From Atlanticothrix silvestris CENA357 (GTDB taxonomy: Bacteria; Cyanobacteriota; Cyanobacteriia; Cyanobacteriales; Nostocaceae), in contig NZ_JAECZB010000093.1 in the NCBI RefSeq assembly GCF_016056295.1, forward strand, positions 37,844 through 101,843: DNA of 64,000 bases. The letters run 5' to 3'. Position 1 is the stretch's first letter; each line of letters starts with the position of its first letter. The notes below the pieces were generated by a model that worked only from the letters and a program-made list of their open reading frames with translations, made no database searches and had not been told where the DNA came from. Positions 18,112 through 27,235 of the stretch are shown piece after piece. A program made the translations under genes and the position numbers.

Positions 18112-20721
18112 CTAAATGACCTCTTCAAAGTTGACCATAAAGGGGTTGCCCTTAACTGGATTAGAGAATCCATGCATAAAAATGAGGTTCTCTCCATTTG
18201 ATCCGACAAAATTTATCCGTTCTCTATTCCAATTAAACCCATCATTGACCATGTAGTTAACAACTTGTTTGCCACCGAAGTCCATCACTGACATCACATG
18301 AGCATACATAGCTTTATCTGGTCCAGAACCACCAAATCCGGCACCGTCTGTTGATACTGCGACACTTACAGGGTCTTTCAGACGGGAATCCCGTAATACT
18401 CCGTTGATTATGCCATTGTAAAATGCGTAATAAATAGCTCGATCACCACGACTAACAATGAACAAGTCATCGTTGGCAGTGCTATAAAATCCATGAAACA
18501 TCTGAACTGGATTTTTACCGACTTGGAATAATTTAAACGGATTATCAGAAACAGCAGCCGTAGCATTTGGATAAATTAGCGACTGGACATCATACATTCG
18601 CACAGCACCATCCATAGAAGCGATGTATGCCGTCATCAAAGGCTTGCGTTCTTCACCATAGTTTTGTGATCTTGGATTTTTAGCAGTATTGTACCAGTTA
18701 CCTGTTGCAACAGATGTTGGTTGATTAATAGTCAACACTTTCGATACAACTGGCATCTGCTCTGGTGCGTAACTAAACGTGTGTGGCCATTGGTTAGAAG
18801 CTGTACCTTCATTCTTCGTTTGATCAAAGTTCGCCTGAGTAGTCAAGTTCATCTTACGATAGTACTTTAGCAGAGGACGGAGGTCGATAAATGCAACCTT
18901 GTTTTCTGCCCGTGAACTGACGATCGCATATCCACTTTGAGCTGTCTGCTTCCACTTATTATTATTGACATCATCCCATTGTCTGCTGTACCAAGTGTTA
19001 CGTACTGACTGGGAATTCAAATCGTCATTTAGGTTATCATTAAACCCTCGAGCATGACCCAATACTGTACTCACTGTCACATCGATCGCATTCGGTGCCG
19101 CAAATGGCAGATCAACATAACCAATCACTTTGAGACCTTTAACAGTTGGCCATCCTGGCAACCCCCAGTAAAACCTGTTCTCCTGAGCTAATTGGCGCGT
19201 TTTCGCCGCTAAAACTGCTACCTGTCCTTTGCGATTAACAGTGTCCCAAACAGTTACTAACACAAACTCATTGTTGTTGGTAACTGTCATTGCTGTCGGG
19301 ACTTTCCCCGCATCAAGTTTTGTTGAAAGGTAGCTATACCCTTCCGAAGTATATGCATCGTTGCCAGTTCCGGCAATCCCTATCAGTCCATTCTGGAAGG
19401 CTAAAAAACCAGTCACAGAGGCACCACCAACTCCTCTAGCTGTTGCAACTGGTGGTAGCGGCAATGTACTACCAGAAGCATCATAATATTCCTTAACAGC
19501 TGGGGTCGTAGGAGTACTAATATTATTCCGATTCCACCAATCCCCAATCCATTCTGCACGTGCTCTCAAGCACAACCCATTGTCGACGAAGCTGATGACT
19601 CCATCAGAATTTCGCATGTTTGATGAGCCGAACTTATACTCGGCAGGCGCATCTGCATCAGGTGAAAACAACATTTGACCCGATGTCATCCAAGCTGCTC
19701 CTGGGTCGCCGTCTGTTCCTGGATTTACTCGGCACCAAGCGCCAGCATTTTTGCGAATAATACCGTCACTTGATGGCTGATATACTAACGGAAATGATTC
19801 TTCTGTGGTGTGAAAGTCGCTATATTTGGGACCGAAACGATAATCGATCATTTCGCGCTTGTGATAATTCTGCGCTACATTGGTGTATTCTGTCCAATTT
19901 ATACTTCCATCAGCATTGAGAATCCTCTCTTTCCAGGAAGTACTGCTACTAGGTGTTGGAGTCGGTGTCGGAGTCGGTGTCGGTGTTGGAGTCGGTGTCG
20001 GAGTCGGAGTCGGAGTCGTTGTTGATTGGGCAACAGCAACAAAATTGATGTCACGAAAATAGTTGCTATTACGGTAGGAGCTATTCGGGAAATTTCCGCG
20101 AGTTGAGTTATACACTCCATTGTTAAGGTCAGCAACTGAGCTAAGATTACCATTGACTATGGAACTAGCTAATTGATTTTCTGTGTAGGCATAATGGCTA
20201 TTCGCGTTCACAGAAACCACATAAGTCGTATTAGCTCGAATATTCAATGGTGTACTTAGAGCCTGTTTCTGCCAACCAGAAGCAGTTTCGTTACTAAAAG
20301 TGACGCTGGACAGGAGAGTTCCTGTTGCTGACCAGATTTTACCAATATGAGTTCCTGTCTCGCTGGCAGGTTTCCAATAGCGAATGGAGCTAATCTGTCC
20401 GTCTGTGGTACTGCGGAATTTCATCCCTAATTCGTAGGGAGCTCCATCAGTCTTGGAAATACTAGGAACTTGAGTTGTAAAAACTGTGCTTGTGGATGAA
20501 GTTGTCTGTGCTAATTTTATGTTGGTTAAAAATTTCTTTAGACTACCACTCTCAACAGAGTTAGTGTTCTTGTCTTTGACTGTGATTGAATAGGTTGCTA
20601 TTGGGGATGTATTCGTTTGAGTTAGAGTAGCTGCATTGGTTGTAACCGCACCAATGAAAGCAATACAAAATAGAACAGCAGGAGAAGATACTGCTGTCAG
20701 AACGTTATTAAAAAGCTTCAT
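18112..20721 (-). CDS. Large secreted protein with DUF4082 domain and Thr-Pro linker
   Basis: An 869-residue exported protein. A signal peptide covers about residues 1-30 (hydrophobic core then TNAA). Residues about 75-232 match the DUF4082 carbohydrate-associated beta domain, with PYELGMKFRSTTDGQISSIR and YWKPASETGTHIG. A Thr-Pro repeat linker follows at about residues 234-257. The last 600 residues, with many short beta-type segments and repeated HGF/YAHV/GNPF motifs, look like a beta-propeller-type domain that I cannot name. No C-terminal PEP-CTERM anchor or membrane helix is seen, so release or attachment to the sheath is likely. It faces the polysaccharide cluster across a shared terminator. 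A GAGG ribosome site precedes the ATG. Function is unknown; glycan binding or processing is an inference from domains and position. Confidence 0.75.
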   Translation of the reverse strand: MKLFNNVLTAVSSPAVLFCIAFIGAVTTNAATLTQTNTSPIATYSITVKDKNTNSVESGSLKKFLTNIKLAQTTSSTSTVFTTQVPSISKTDGAPYELGMKFRSTTDGQISSIRYWKPASETGTHIGKIWSATGTLLSSVTFSNETASGWQKQALSTPLNIRANTTYVVSVNANSHYAYTENQLASSIVNGNLSSVADLNNGVYNSTRGNFPNSSYRNSNYFRDINFVAVAQSTTTPTPTPTPTPTPTPTPTPTPTPSSSTSWKERILNADGSINWTEYTNVAQNYHKREMIDYRFGPKYSDFHTTEESFPLVYQPSSDGIIRKNAGAWCRVNPGTDGDPGAAWMTSGQMLFSPDADAPAEYKFGSSNMRNSDGVISFVDNGLCLRARAEWIGDWWNRNNISTPTTPAVKEYYDASGSTLPLPPVATARGVGGASVTGFLAFQNGLIGIAGTGNDAYTSEGYSYLSTKLDAGKVPTAMTVTNNNEFVLVTVWDTVNRKGQVAVLAAKTRQLAQENRFYWGLPGWPTVKGLKVIGYVDLPFAAPNAIDVTVSTVLGHARGFNDNLNDDLNSQSVRNTWYSRQWDDVNNNKWKQTAQSGYAIVSSRAENKVAFIDLRPLLKYYRKMNLTTQANFDQTKNEGTASNQWPHTFSYAPEQMPVVSKVLTINQPTSVATGNWYNTAKNPRSQNYGEERKPLMTAYIASMDGAVRMYDVQSLIYPNATAAVSDNPFKLFQVGKNPVQMFHGFYSTANDDLFIVSRGDRAIYYAFYNGIINGVLRDSRLKDPVSVAVSTDGAGFGGSGPDKAMYAHVMSVMDFGGKQVVNYMVNDGFNWNRERINFVGSNGENLIFMHGFSNPVKGNPFMVNFEEVI
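19952..20019. repeat. Short tandem repeat coding for (Thr-Pro)n linker
   Basis: Nearly perfect six-base units (GGTGTT, GGAGTC and GGTGTC variants) occur eleven or so times inside the secreted-protein gene and encode the Thr-Pro linker. Slippage here could change linker length without changing frame. Confidence 0.85.
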
Positions 20722-21501
20722 AAGAACCTCATCCGCCGATTATCTATGATGTTGCGAACACACTTCTATATCCAGAAGTTCAGAAGTATTTAGGGGTACA
20801 CACCGAAAACTTGAATTGCATGAAAAAGTTAACTACTTTTGGTAGCTTTTTAACAGTAGGCCAATTATGGTAAGCCGTAAAACTTACCTACAGAACAAAC
20901 TTGAACTAAACCTTAAATTGTGGCTAACACTAAGTTAAATCGATGAAAAAACTAGGTTTTGGGAGAGTGGTTTTGAATCTGATCGCACAAATTCAAGAAA
21001 TGCTATGAACAGTTAACTGCTACCTCCTCAGTAAAACTTGAAAGTTTTTTATTCCGCATGGGTAAATTTACCATAAATTCACATAACGTCAATAGTATTA
21101 CAGTAAAATTACGTGCATTTAATCGCATGAAAAAACCGTAAAAACTATAACTAGCAAGATTTTTGACAAAAAATAAATTTAAATTTATCGTGCTAAACCA
21201 CTGATTATTTCGTATGTAACACATACTTCAATAGGAAATATTTTGTTTATTTAAAAAGACAATAGTAGAGTTTTTGTAAGGATTTACATCATTTTAATAT
21301 TGCCCAAACTGTTGCCATGTAAGCATTGGCATCAAATTTTGAAAATCCAATTATTAATAACTTGCGGAAAATAGCTTGACTTCCTAGCTGATTGCAAATA
21401 AGATTTAAATCCAATGATGAAATAAAATTAAAAGCCTTTCTGTGACTCACTTTTAAACATCTGAATCCTCAAGACTTTTTTAAAAATCATAAGTTAAATT
21501 T
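20722..21501. other. Gene-free divergent promoter region (780 bp)
   Basis: AT-rich DNA between the leftward secreted-protein gene and the rightward YdcF-like gene. It must contain promoters for both, but I could not assign -10/-35 boxes with confidence. A leftward 73-codon frame at 21003-21224 has no protein-like features and is probably chance. No repeat or RNA structure stands out. Confidence 0.5.
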
Positions 21502-22095
21502 ATGAGAGGATGGGTAAAATTATCCAAGTGTCAACTTACAAAATATTTGATTTTGGCTCCAGTAATTTTTATCCTGACGATACTGCTTATCATTCCTGCA
21601 CGTCTAGCGATCGCCTTTTATCAAGCACCACAACCCCAAGCTATTCTTATGCTTGGTGGCACCACCCTAGGAGAACGAGAAAAATTTACTGCCGAATTTG
21701 CTCGTTGGTATCCATCCCTAAAAATTTGGGTTTCTTCTGGTATCCCTTCCAATAAAATACGCAAAATTTTTAAAGATGCAGATATTTTAGATAGCCGTCT
21801 TTACTTGGATTATCGTGCTGTTGATACAGTTACTAACTTCACTACCCTCGTTCAAGATTTTAGACAACGCAAAATACAGCACTTATACCTGATTACTTCC
21901 GACTTTCACATGGCCAGAGCTGAAGCGATAGCTACTCTTGTCCTAGGTAGCCGAGGTATTGCCTTTACTCCACTTTCTGTGCCATCAGACCAACCCAAAG
22001 AAACCACCCTTCATATAATTCGTGATATTGCTCGCTCTCTACTTTGGATTTTTACCAGTCGTACAGGTGCGAGTTTTAATCCGAATGTTGATTGA
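21502..22095 (+). CDS. YdcF/DUF218 family membrane-anchored protein
   Basis: A 197-residue protein with one N-terminal membrane helix (about residues 12-36) and a DUF218 domain. The domain markers are QAILMLGGTTLGEREKF near residue 45 and ITSDFHMARAEAIA near 131, the latter being the conserved Ser/His/Arg block of the SanA-ElyC-YdcF family. Members are linked to cell-envelope and peptidoglycan or glycan-lipid metabolism, but their reaction is not firmly known. The stop overlaps the region where the next gene begins, so the pair is probably co-translated. Its position after the polysaccharide cluster fits a surface-glycan role. Confidence 0.78.
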   Translation: MRGWVKLSKCQLTKYLILAPVIFILTILLIIPARLAIAFYQAPQPQAILMLGGTTLGEREKFTAEFARWYPSLKIWVSSGIPSNKIRKIFKDADILDSRLYLDYRAVDTVTNFTTLVQDFRQRKIQHLYLITSDFHMARAEAIATLVLGSRGIAFTPLSVPSDQPKETTLHIIRDIARSLLWIFTSRTGASFNPNVD

Positions 22096-22103
22096 GTATA
22101 AAT

Positions 22104-22643
22104 ATGCGTTTAGATAGCTACACTTTAGGTACTTATACTCCAGGCGCACCCTATTGGAAGCAACTTCTTTGGTATTTTGTGGGTTCGCCCTTCGTTGAGA
22201 GTTACTGGCTCCCGATATCAAGCTTAAAAGTTTGGATACTCCGTTGCTTTGGAGCGCAAATTGGTCAAGGTGTCCGTATCAAGCCAGGGGTAAGAGTAAA
22301 GTTTCCTTGGCGGTTAACTGTAGGCGATTATGTTTGGATTGGTGAAGGTGCCTGGATCGATAACTTGGCTGCTGTCACTATAGAAAATCATGTTTGCCTA
22401 TCTCAAGGTGTCTATCTCTGCACCGGCAATCATGACTGGAATCATCCTGATTTTCAACTAATTCCTGCCCCAATTCATATTCAGGAGAGTAGTTGGATTG
22501 CAGCCAAGTCAGTAATTGGGCCTGGAGTCACTGTTGGTAAGGGTGCAGTACTGACTTTAGGTGGAGTTACTGGGCGATCTTTAGAACCAATGATAATTTA
22601 TGCAGGTAATCCAGCTCAACCCATAAAAGAACGAAAACTTTGA
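22104..22643 (+). CDS. WcaF-type hexapeptide-repeat acetyltransferase
   Basis: A 179-residue left-handed beta-helix acyltransferase. After PYWKQLLWYFVGSPFVESYW, which is typical of WcaF-like colanic-acid acetyltransferases, come hexapeptide repeats (IGQGVRIKPGVRVKFP, VGDYVWIGEGAWIDNL). The catalytic His lies in TGNHDWNHPDFQ near residue 109, followed by SVIGPGVTVGKGAVLTLGG. It should transfer acetyl from acetyl-CoA to a sugar of an exopolysaccharide precursor. I chose the ATG at 22104; a TTG at 22092 overlapping the previous stop would add four residues. It forms a tight pair with the DUF218 gene. Confidence 0.82.
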   Translation: MRLDSYTLGTYTPGAPYWKQLLWYFVGSPFVESYWLPISSLKVWILRCFGAQIGQGVRIKPGVRVKFPWRLTVGDYVWIGEGAWIDNLAAVTIENHVCLSQGVYLCTGNHDWNHPDFQLIPAPIHIQESSWIAAKSVIGPGVTVGKGAVLTLGGVTGRSLEPMIIYAGNPAQPIKERKL

Positions 22644-22787
22644 TATAAATTTTGCGATCGCATTGGCTGGCGCAGTCACAACAAGGCGTTTAAGGTACAC
22701 TTTTGAGTACATTCAATTTTTTATTTGTGCCTTTACTTGAGAAAATAAACATGTATGCGACCAGCCTTGTAATCAAAATATTTTAAA

Positions 22788-23723
22788 ATGGCTGAATTTT
22801 TCTCTACTTACGGCTCGCTGATTGTCTCAATGGTATTAGGGGCACTACTGGGACTATCACTTTATTTACCCTTGATGACTGGGCAACTATCATTAGCAAG
22901 TCCTGGCTTTTATGCTTTAGGTGGATATATTGCAGCAATTTTATCTACAAAAATTTTTATATCTAGTAGTAGTTTATATCCCATTCCATTATTATTATTG
23001 GAGATGTTAATTGCTGGTGTAATTTCAGGTTTACTGGGTGCAGCAGTGGGAATTCCGGCGTTGAGATTACGAGGAATTTATTTAGCGATCGCTACCATCG
23101 CTTTTGTAGAAATCCTGCGAGTTGTATCCTTAAATTTAGAAATTACAGGCGGTGCTGTAGGTATTTTTGGCATTCCTCAGCCCTTCGCAACTCAAATTGA
23201 ATATTTGTGGATTGCTCTACCATTACTATTAATAAGTATGGTAGTGTTTTATCGTTTGGAGCGTATTCGCGTAGGCAGAGCGTTTACAGCTATCCGCGAA
23301 GATGAATTAGCAGCAGGAGCAATGGGTATTAACCCCACTTACTATAAAGTTTTAGCCTTTACCCTAGGAGCAATTGTCGCAGGGGTTGTAGGTGCTATTA
23401 GTGCCCATTTTCTCAACACTTGGAATGCTCGTCAAGGCACTTTTGATGCTAGTATTATATACTTAACTTTTGTATTAATTGGTGGTTCAAGAACTTTTTT
23501 AGGTTCTGTAGTAGGTGGTATGGTATTTACAGCCTTACCTGAAATTTTGCGAGGGCTAGCTGATACAGGTGGTTTACCTAATTGGTTAGCACAATTTTTA
23601 CGTGATGGAAGATTAATTATTTTTGGCTTACTAATTGTTGTAGGAACAATCTTCTTTCCTCAAGGTTTGGTGACTCCAGATATTTTTAAAATAGTTAAAT
23701 TTAGAAATAAGTCAAGCAGGTAA
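22788..23723 (+). CDS. Branched-chain/neutral amino-acid ABC permease, LivM family
   Basis: A 311-residue integral membrane protein with eight or more helices. It has the LivM-type motifs LRGIYLAIATIAFVEILRV near residue 95, the ATPase-contact loop AIREDELAAGAMGINP near 168, and TFVLIGGSRTFLGSVVGG near 230. LivM permeases pair with LivH to import hydrophobic or neutral amino acids; the cyanobacterial Nat-I system uses this type. Only the partner ATPase follows, 25 bases downstream. No LivH, LivF or binding protein is adjacent, so those subunits must be encoded elsewhere, as happens in cyanobacteria with scattered nat genes. It could also serve urea (UrtC-like), but the length and neighbours fit amino acids better. 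Confidence 0.82.
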   Translation: MAEFFSTYGSLIVSMVLGALLGLSLYLPLMTGQLSLASPGFYALGGYIAAILSTKIFISSSSLYPIPLLLLEMLIAGVISGLLGAAVGIPALRLRGIYLAIATIAFVEILRVVSLNLEITGGAVGIFGIPQPFATQIEYLWIALPLLLISMVVFYRLERIRVGRAFTAIREDELAAGAMGINPTYYKVLAFTLGAIVAGVVGAISAHFLNTWNARQGTFDASIIYLTFVLIGGSRTFLGSVVGGMVFTALPEILRGLADTGGLPNWLAQFLRDGRLIIFGLLIVVGTIFFPQGLVTPDIFKIVKFRNKSSR

Positions 23724-23748
23724 ATTCCAAATATGTAACTTGTCAATA

Positions 23749-24540
23749 ATGTCGCATAGTAATTCAATAGATAGCAACAATATAGCCTTAGAAGTAAAAT
23801 CTTTGACTCGCCGCTTCGGGGGTTTGGTAGCGGTGAATAATGTTTCTTTTACAGTCAATAAACATGAGATTTTTGGATTGATTGGCCCTAATGGTGCTGG
23901 AAAAACAACACTATTTAATTTGATTACAGCCTTAATACCAGCTTCTAGTGGAGAATTGCGTTACCAAAATACATTAATTTCTCAGTTGCGTCCCCATCAA
24001 ATTGCTGGATTAGGTATTGCTCGAACATTCCAAAATATCCGTTTGTTTGGGGAATTATCAGCATTAGAAAATGTGATAATTGCTCGGCATTTACATACTA
24101 AAAGCAACATATTTACAGGAATTTTGGGATTACCACCTGCTCCTGGGGAGGAATATAAAAGCAGACAGAAAGCTTTGGAATTATTAGATTTGGTGGGTTT
24201 AAGCGATCGCGCCAAAGAAAAAGCCAAAAACTTCGCTTATGGTGATCAACGCCGCTTAGAAATTGCCCGCGCCTTAGCCTTAGAACCACAAATCTTACTT
24301 CTTGATGAACCCGCTGCTGGGATGAATCCCAGTGAAAAGCAATATCTGAGTAAATTTATCCGCAATCTCCGCGATCGCTTCAACCTGACAATTATCTTAA
24401 TTGAACATCATGTCCCTTTAGTTATGGGCTTGTGCGATCGCATTGCTGTTTTAGATTTTGGACAATTAATTGCCTTGGGTAAACCATCTGTAGTGAGAAA
24501 TGATCCGGCTGTGATTGAAGCTTATTTAGGAAATGAGTAA
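23749..24540 (+). CDS. Branched-chain/neutral amino-acid ABC ATPase, LivG family
   Basis: An ABC transporter ATPase of about 263 residues. The Walker A motif is GPNGAGKTT near residue 47, the signature is the LivG form YGDQRRLEIARA near 164, and the Walker B block is ILLLDEPAAGMNP near 181. The H-loop IEHH lies near 224. The AGMNP and YGDQRR wording are hallmarks of LivG rather than LivF. It should energise import together with the adjacent LivM permease at the inner face of the cytoplasmic membrane. I chose the ATG at 23749; an upstream TTG at 23740 would add three residues. It converges with the lipoprotein gene, only 19 bases apart. Confidence 0.87.
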   Translation: MSHSNSIDSNNIALEVKSLTRRFGGLVAVNNVSFTVNKHEIFGLIGPNGAGKTTLFNLITALIPASSGELRYQNTLISQLRPHQIAGLGIARTFQNIRLFGELSALENVIIARHLHTKSNIFTGILGLPPAPGEEYKSRQKALELLDLVGLSDRAKEKAKNFAYGDQRRLEIARALALEPQILLLDEPAAGMNPSEKQYLSKFIRNLRDRFNLTIILIEHHVPLVMGLCDRIAVLDFGQLIALGKPSVVRNDPAVIEAYLGNE

Positions 24541-24559
24541 GGTAGCAATATTTCATTAC

Positions 24560-25285
24560 CTAATTCTGATCTTTTAGAATGTAAGACTTACTTTCTTGCT
24601 CTATTTGCTCACTAATAATTTCTGTTCCCATACTGGGTTTTTCTAGATTAACTCTAATAAAATTAATTTTATCTTCTGCTGTAAATTTTTTGTTATTATC
24701 AGAATCCTTAATAATTTTTAGGAAAATTGCATTTTGACTAGGCACTACAACCCAGTTGATAATTTTAGTATTATTTGGAGTAATTTGTTGGAGATTCTTG
24801 CCTGACAAATCGGAAATATATCCAATAATTGCATCTTTGTTATTGACTTTTTGATCTTTATTTGTGTCTTCATCCAGGATTTTATATAACCAAACTCTAA
24901 TAGGAGCTTTCCCTGTAGTCTTTACTTCTAATAAATCGAAGGAACTAATAATAGCTTTTCTATTTAATAAAAGGTGAGACACGCCATCTTGTTTATGGTA
25001 AAAAATAATATTGTGTAGTTGGCTATTATTTCTTTCATAAGAACGCGAAAAATCCCAACTTTTATCTTGCTTTTGATTTTGCACTGCAAGATTAACTGGA
25101 ATCATCAAATAATCTGATTGTTCTTTAATAACCAAGTCACCATAAATAATACTTGGTTGTGGCTGTGGCTCGCCAGTCGCCTTTGCCTGTTCTACTTTTT
25201 TGGTAACGCTTGGCTCACAGGAACAAGAAAAGGTGGCTATACTGACAGCTATAAATATTTTCTTCCACATAAGACAGTTATTCAT
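24560..25285 (-). CDS. Hypothetical lipoprotein
   Basis: A 241-residue protein with a lipoprotein-like signal: hydrophobic residues 9-18 then TFSCSCEPS, with Cys 21 or 23 as the likely lipidated residue. The rest is polar and contains LYKILDEDTNKDQKVNNKD and IIKDSDNNKKFTAEDKINF, which resemble Asp/Asn-rich calcium-binding (dockerin/EF-hand-like) loops. It may therefore bind a divalent metal; this is inference. I do not recognise a named family. It is monocistronic, converges with the LivG gene, and a possible terminator hairpin lies 100 bases upstream of its start. Confidence 0.6.
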   Translation of the reverse strand: MNNCLMWKKIFIAVSIATFSCSCEPSVTKKVEQAKATGEPQPQPSIIYGDLVIKEQSDYLMIPVNLAVQNQKQDKSWDFSRSYERNNSQLHNIIFYHKQDGVSHLLLNRKAIISSFDLLEVKTTGKAPIRVWLYKILDEDTNKDQKVNNKDAIIGYISDLSGKNLQQITPNNTKIINWVVVPSQNAIFLKIIKDSDNNKKFTAEDKINFIRVNLEKPSMGTEIISEQIEQESKSYILKDQN

Positions 25286-25833
25286 TAAATTATTCCACTC
25301 TAATATGTAACCGTCCTATTGTATTCGCTGCGGAACAATCGTCCAGAATCATATTGAAAATCAAAACTCTTATAAAATTTAAAAACCCGGTCTAGGTTGA
25401 CCAGGTTTCTAAAAGTTTAGAGATTTCAAATTGTTAAACTTGTTAGTTAATTAAGAGATTCAACAACTAAGGTGGACATAACAACTAGCAAACTCAGCAT
25501 TTTTTGTTTTTCCGCTTTGGGATTTGGCGTTGCCTTGAAAATCAGGCTTTTTGCCACTTAACTATTGGTATGCCGATATTTGCTTGGGCTGATGACAGGG
25601 GACACAAAGTCATTTACCCGTTTAGTTTGTTTACGCTTTGTTTGGTGTCCTGCTATTTAATTTAGCACTCACTTGCAGATGATCAACCCTCAGTTTACTA
25701 AAGTTGACGTTTTGTAGAATTTTGCAATATACATGCTGATATTCTATAAAGCATCAACGCTTTGATCCCCAGCTACCTTTTAAAGATATTAAGACTGATA
25801 TTCAAGAGACAACACTGCTAAATATACGGAATT
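25286..25833. other. Gene-free stretch with possible decayed coding DNA (548 bp)
   Basis: Contains a hairpin at 25383-25408. Around 25470-25670 rightward frames carry fragments such as SKLSIFCFSALGFGVALK and GMPIFAWADDRGHKVIY in different frames. Together these look like a secreted-protein signal region broken by frameshifts. No intact gene is present. Confidence 0.4.
25383..25408. terminator. Possible terminator hairpin
   Basis: The stem AAACC/GGTTT, one mismatch, then GGTC/GACC encloses a six-base loop. It is flanked by A-rich and T/A-rich sequence. It stands alone between the lipoprotein promoter side and decayed DNA, so which transcript it ends is unclear. Confidence 0.45.
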
Positions 25834-26208
25834 TTACCAGTTCCACATAACTGGATTGTCATCAAGATGGTCGGTTACAATGCGCCCGATCGCATCTATT
25901 TCGGCAATTTCATCGGCAGAAAGTTTCAGATTGCCTGCTAGGGCGTTGTCTATTGCTTGTTGGGGATAACGCGCACCTGCGACCGCATTGGTTTGAGGTT
26001 GAGCAATTAACCAAGCTAACACCAACTGAGCCAATGTAGAATTATGTCGCTTAGCGATCGGACGTAATTTTTCTAAAGCTTTTTGGGCGCGTTCAAAATT
26101 TTCGCCTTGAAACAGTTTATTCTTAGCACAGTTATCTTCTGGATCAAATTTCTGATCGGCAGCAAATTTTCCTCCCACCAGTCCAGCATTGCTTGTTCCC
26201 TTTAGCAC
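25834..26208 (-). pseudogene. Aldo/keto reductase, C-terminal remnant
   Basis: The 124 codons match only the last third of an aldo/keto reductase: LFQGENFERAQKALEKLRPI, then LAQLVLAWLIAQP and GARYPQQAIDNALAGNL, the NADPH-binding C-terminal part of the TIM barrel. The catalytic Asp, Tyr, Lys and His residues lie in the missing N-terminal two-thirds (full enzymes are about 310-330 residues). The break at about 26200 is directly next to transposase-derived DNA, which suggests loss through insertion and deletion. The start at 26208 is only the first available Met. It is unlikely to be functional. Confidence 0.75.
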
Positions 26209-26289
26209 CCAATTTCAATTACTGTACCGTATTTGCTGTGCTGTTTCTTAAACCCTTTGCCAGCAAGTCTTTCAAGGCTTAACGGGAAA

Positions 26290-27089
26290 AGTCAGATCGC
26301 CTGCCAGCTAAAAATACATGGCATCCACTTGCAGATGTGGTTTCTGTGCCAGGAACATCTTGGTCAGGTCGAATTATTTGCTTTGTGACTAATCCAGTTG
26401 AATGTACATTGCTTGCCCGTTGGGATATTGGCTACAAAAACTCTTGGTTGATTCTGACTGACCTTGAGCCAACGCGCGCATCTGCACTCTGGTAAGGTTT
26501 ACGTCCTTCTACAGAATGTGTTTATCGGGATGTGAAATCTGATGGTTGGGATTGGCATCATACTCGTTTGCTTGACCCACAACGTGCTGAACGTTTGTGG
26601 TTAGCTATCGCTGTTGCCACACTTTGGATGGTGATGCTAGGGCAGGGCTGATTCATTCGATCTCTTAGAGATTTTGTCAAGAGTATGAATCAGAAATTTG
26701 CTTGAGTGGGAAAAAGAAAAACTACCACCTCAACCAGCAAATTTAAGTGCGTTCACCATTTTCTTGCCCAATCAGATTTTTTAGTCACCTGCTTTTTTTG
26801 CTTGAAACGCTTGTAAATCAGCGCCTTTTAGGGAATGAAACAGCCCTGGATGCTAGGGGGCGAAGCTGAAAATCAATCTTCTCCCCCAAGTCTCGAACAA
26901 CTTCCTGCTCAACATATTGTATTTTCTCGACCTTTTCACCTTCATCCTAACCGTCAGATTTCTTGTTTTCTGTTAGGCTTATTGACCTTGATTGCTGATT
27001 TACTCAACCATTTTCCTCTTCGTCTTCCGAGTTGGAGTGCTTTTCCTCATACTCCTGCTAACGATTTCTATTGCTTCAATTCCTCCTAA
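26290..27089 (+). mobile_element. Decayed IS4-type transposase remnant
   Basis: One rightward frame from about 26315 reads WHPLADVVSVPGTSWSGR, then LLARWDIGYKNSWLILTDLE, an in-frame TAA at about 26493, and then ECVYRDVKSDGWDWHHTRLL with DPQRAERLWLAIAVATLW. The Y-R-x-K-x-x-G-W pattern is the conserved block around the last acidic residue of DDE transposases. A further piece at 26835-27089 (NRQISCFLLGLLTLIADLLN) continues the C terminus in another register. At least two breaks make it inactive. No intact terminal inverted repeats were found by eye. Confidence 0.7.
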
Positions 27090-27235
27090 TTGTAAAAAAC
27101 CTACACCTGTCAGATCGCGGACACCCCTTGAAGAAGTGGGCTTGCCGCCCCATTGGTGACTATTGACGTGTCAATATGCCCATACACAATATTTCACAAA
27201 TCATTTCAGATTGCTATACAAACGGAAACAATTAA

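Noticed and set aside
21003..21224. Leftward 73-codon frame in the 780-base gap
   Set aside because: No ribosome site, hydrophobic-random composition, and it ignores the expected promoter location.
22695..22710. GTA-N10-TAC dyad upstream of the LivM gene, similar to an NtcA site
   Set aside because: NtcA needs eight bases between the half sites; ten is outside the accepted spacing, so it was not listed as a site.
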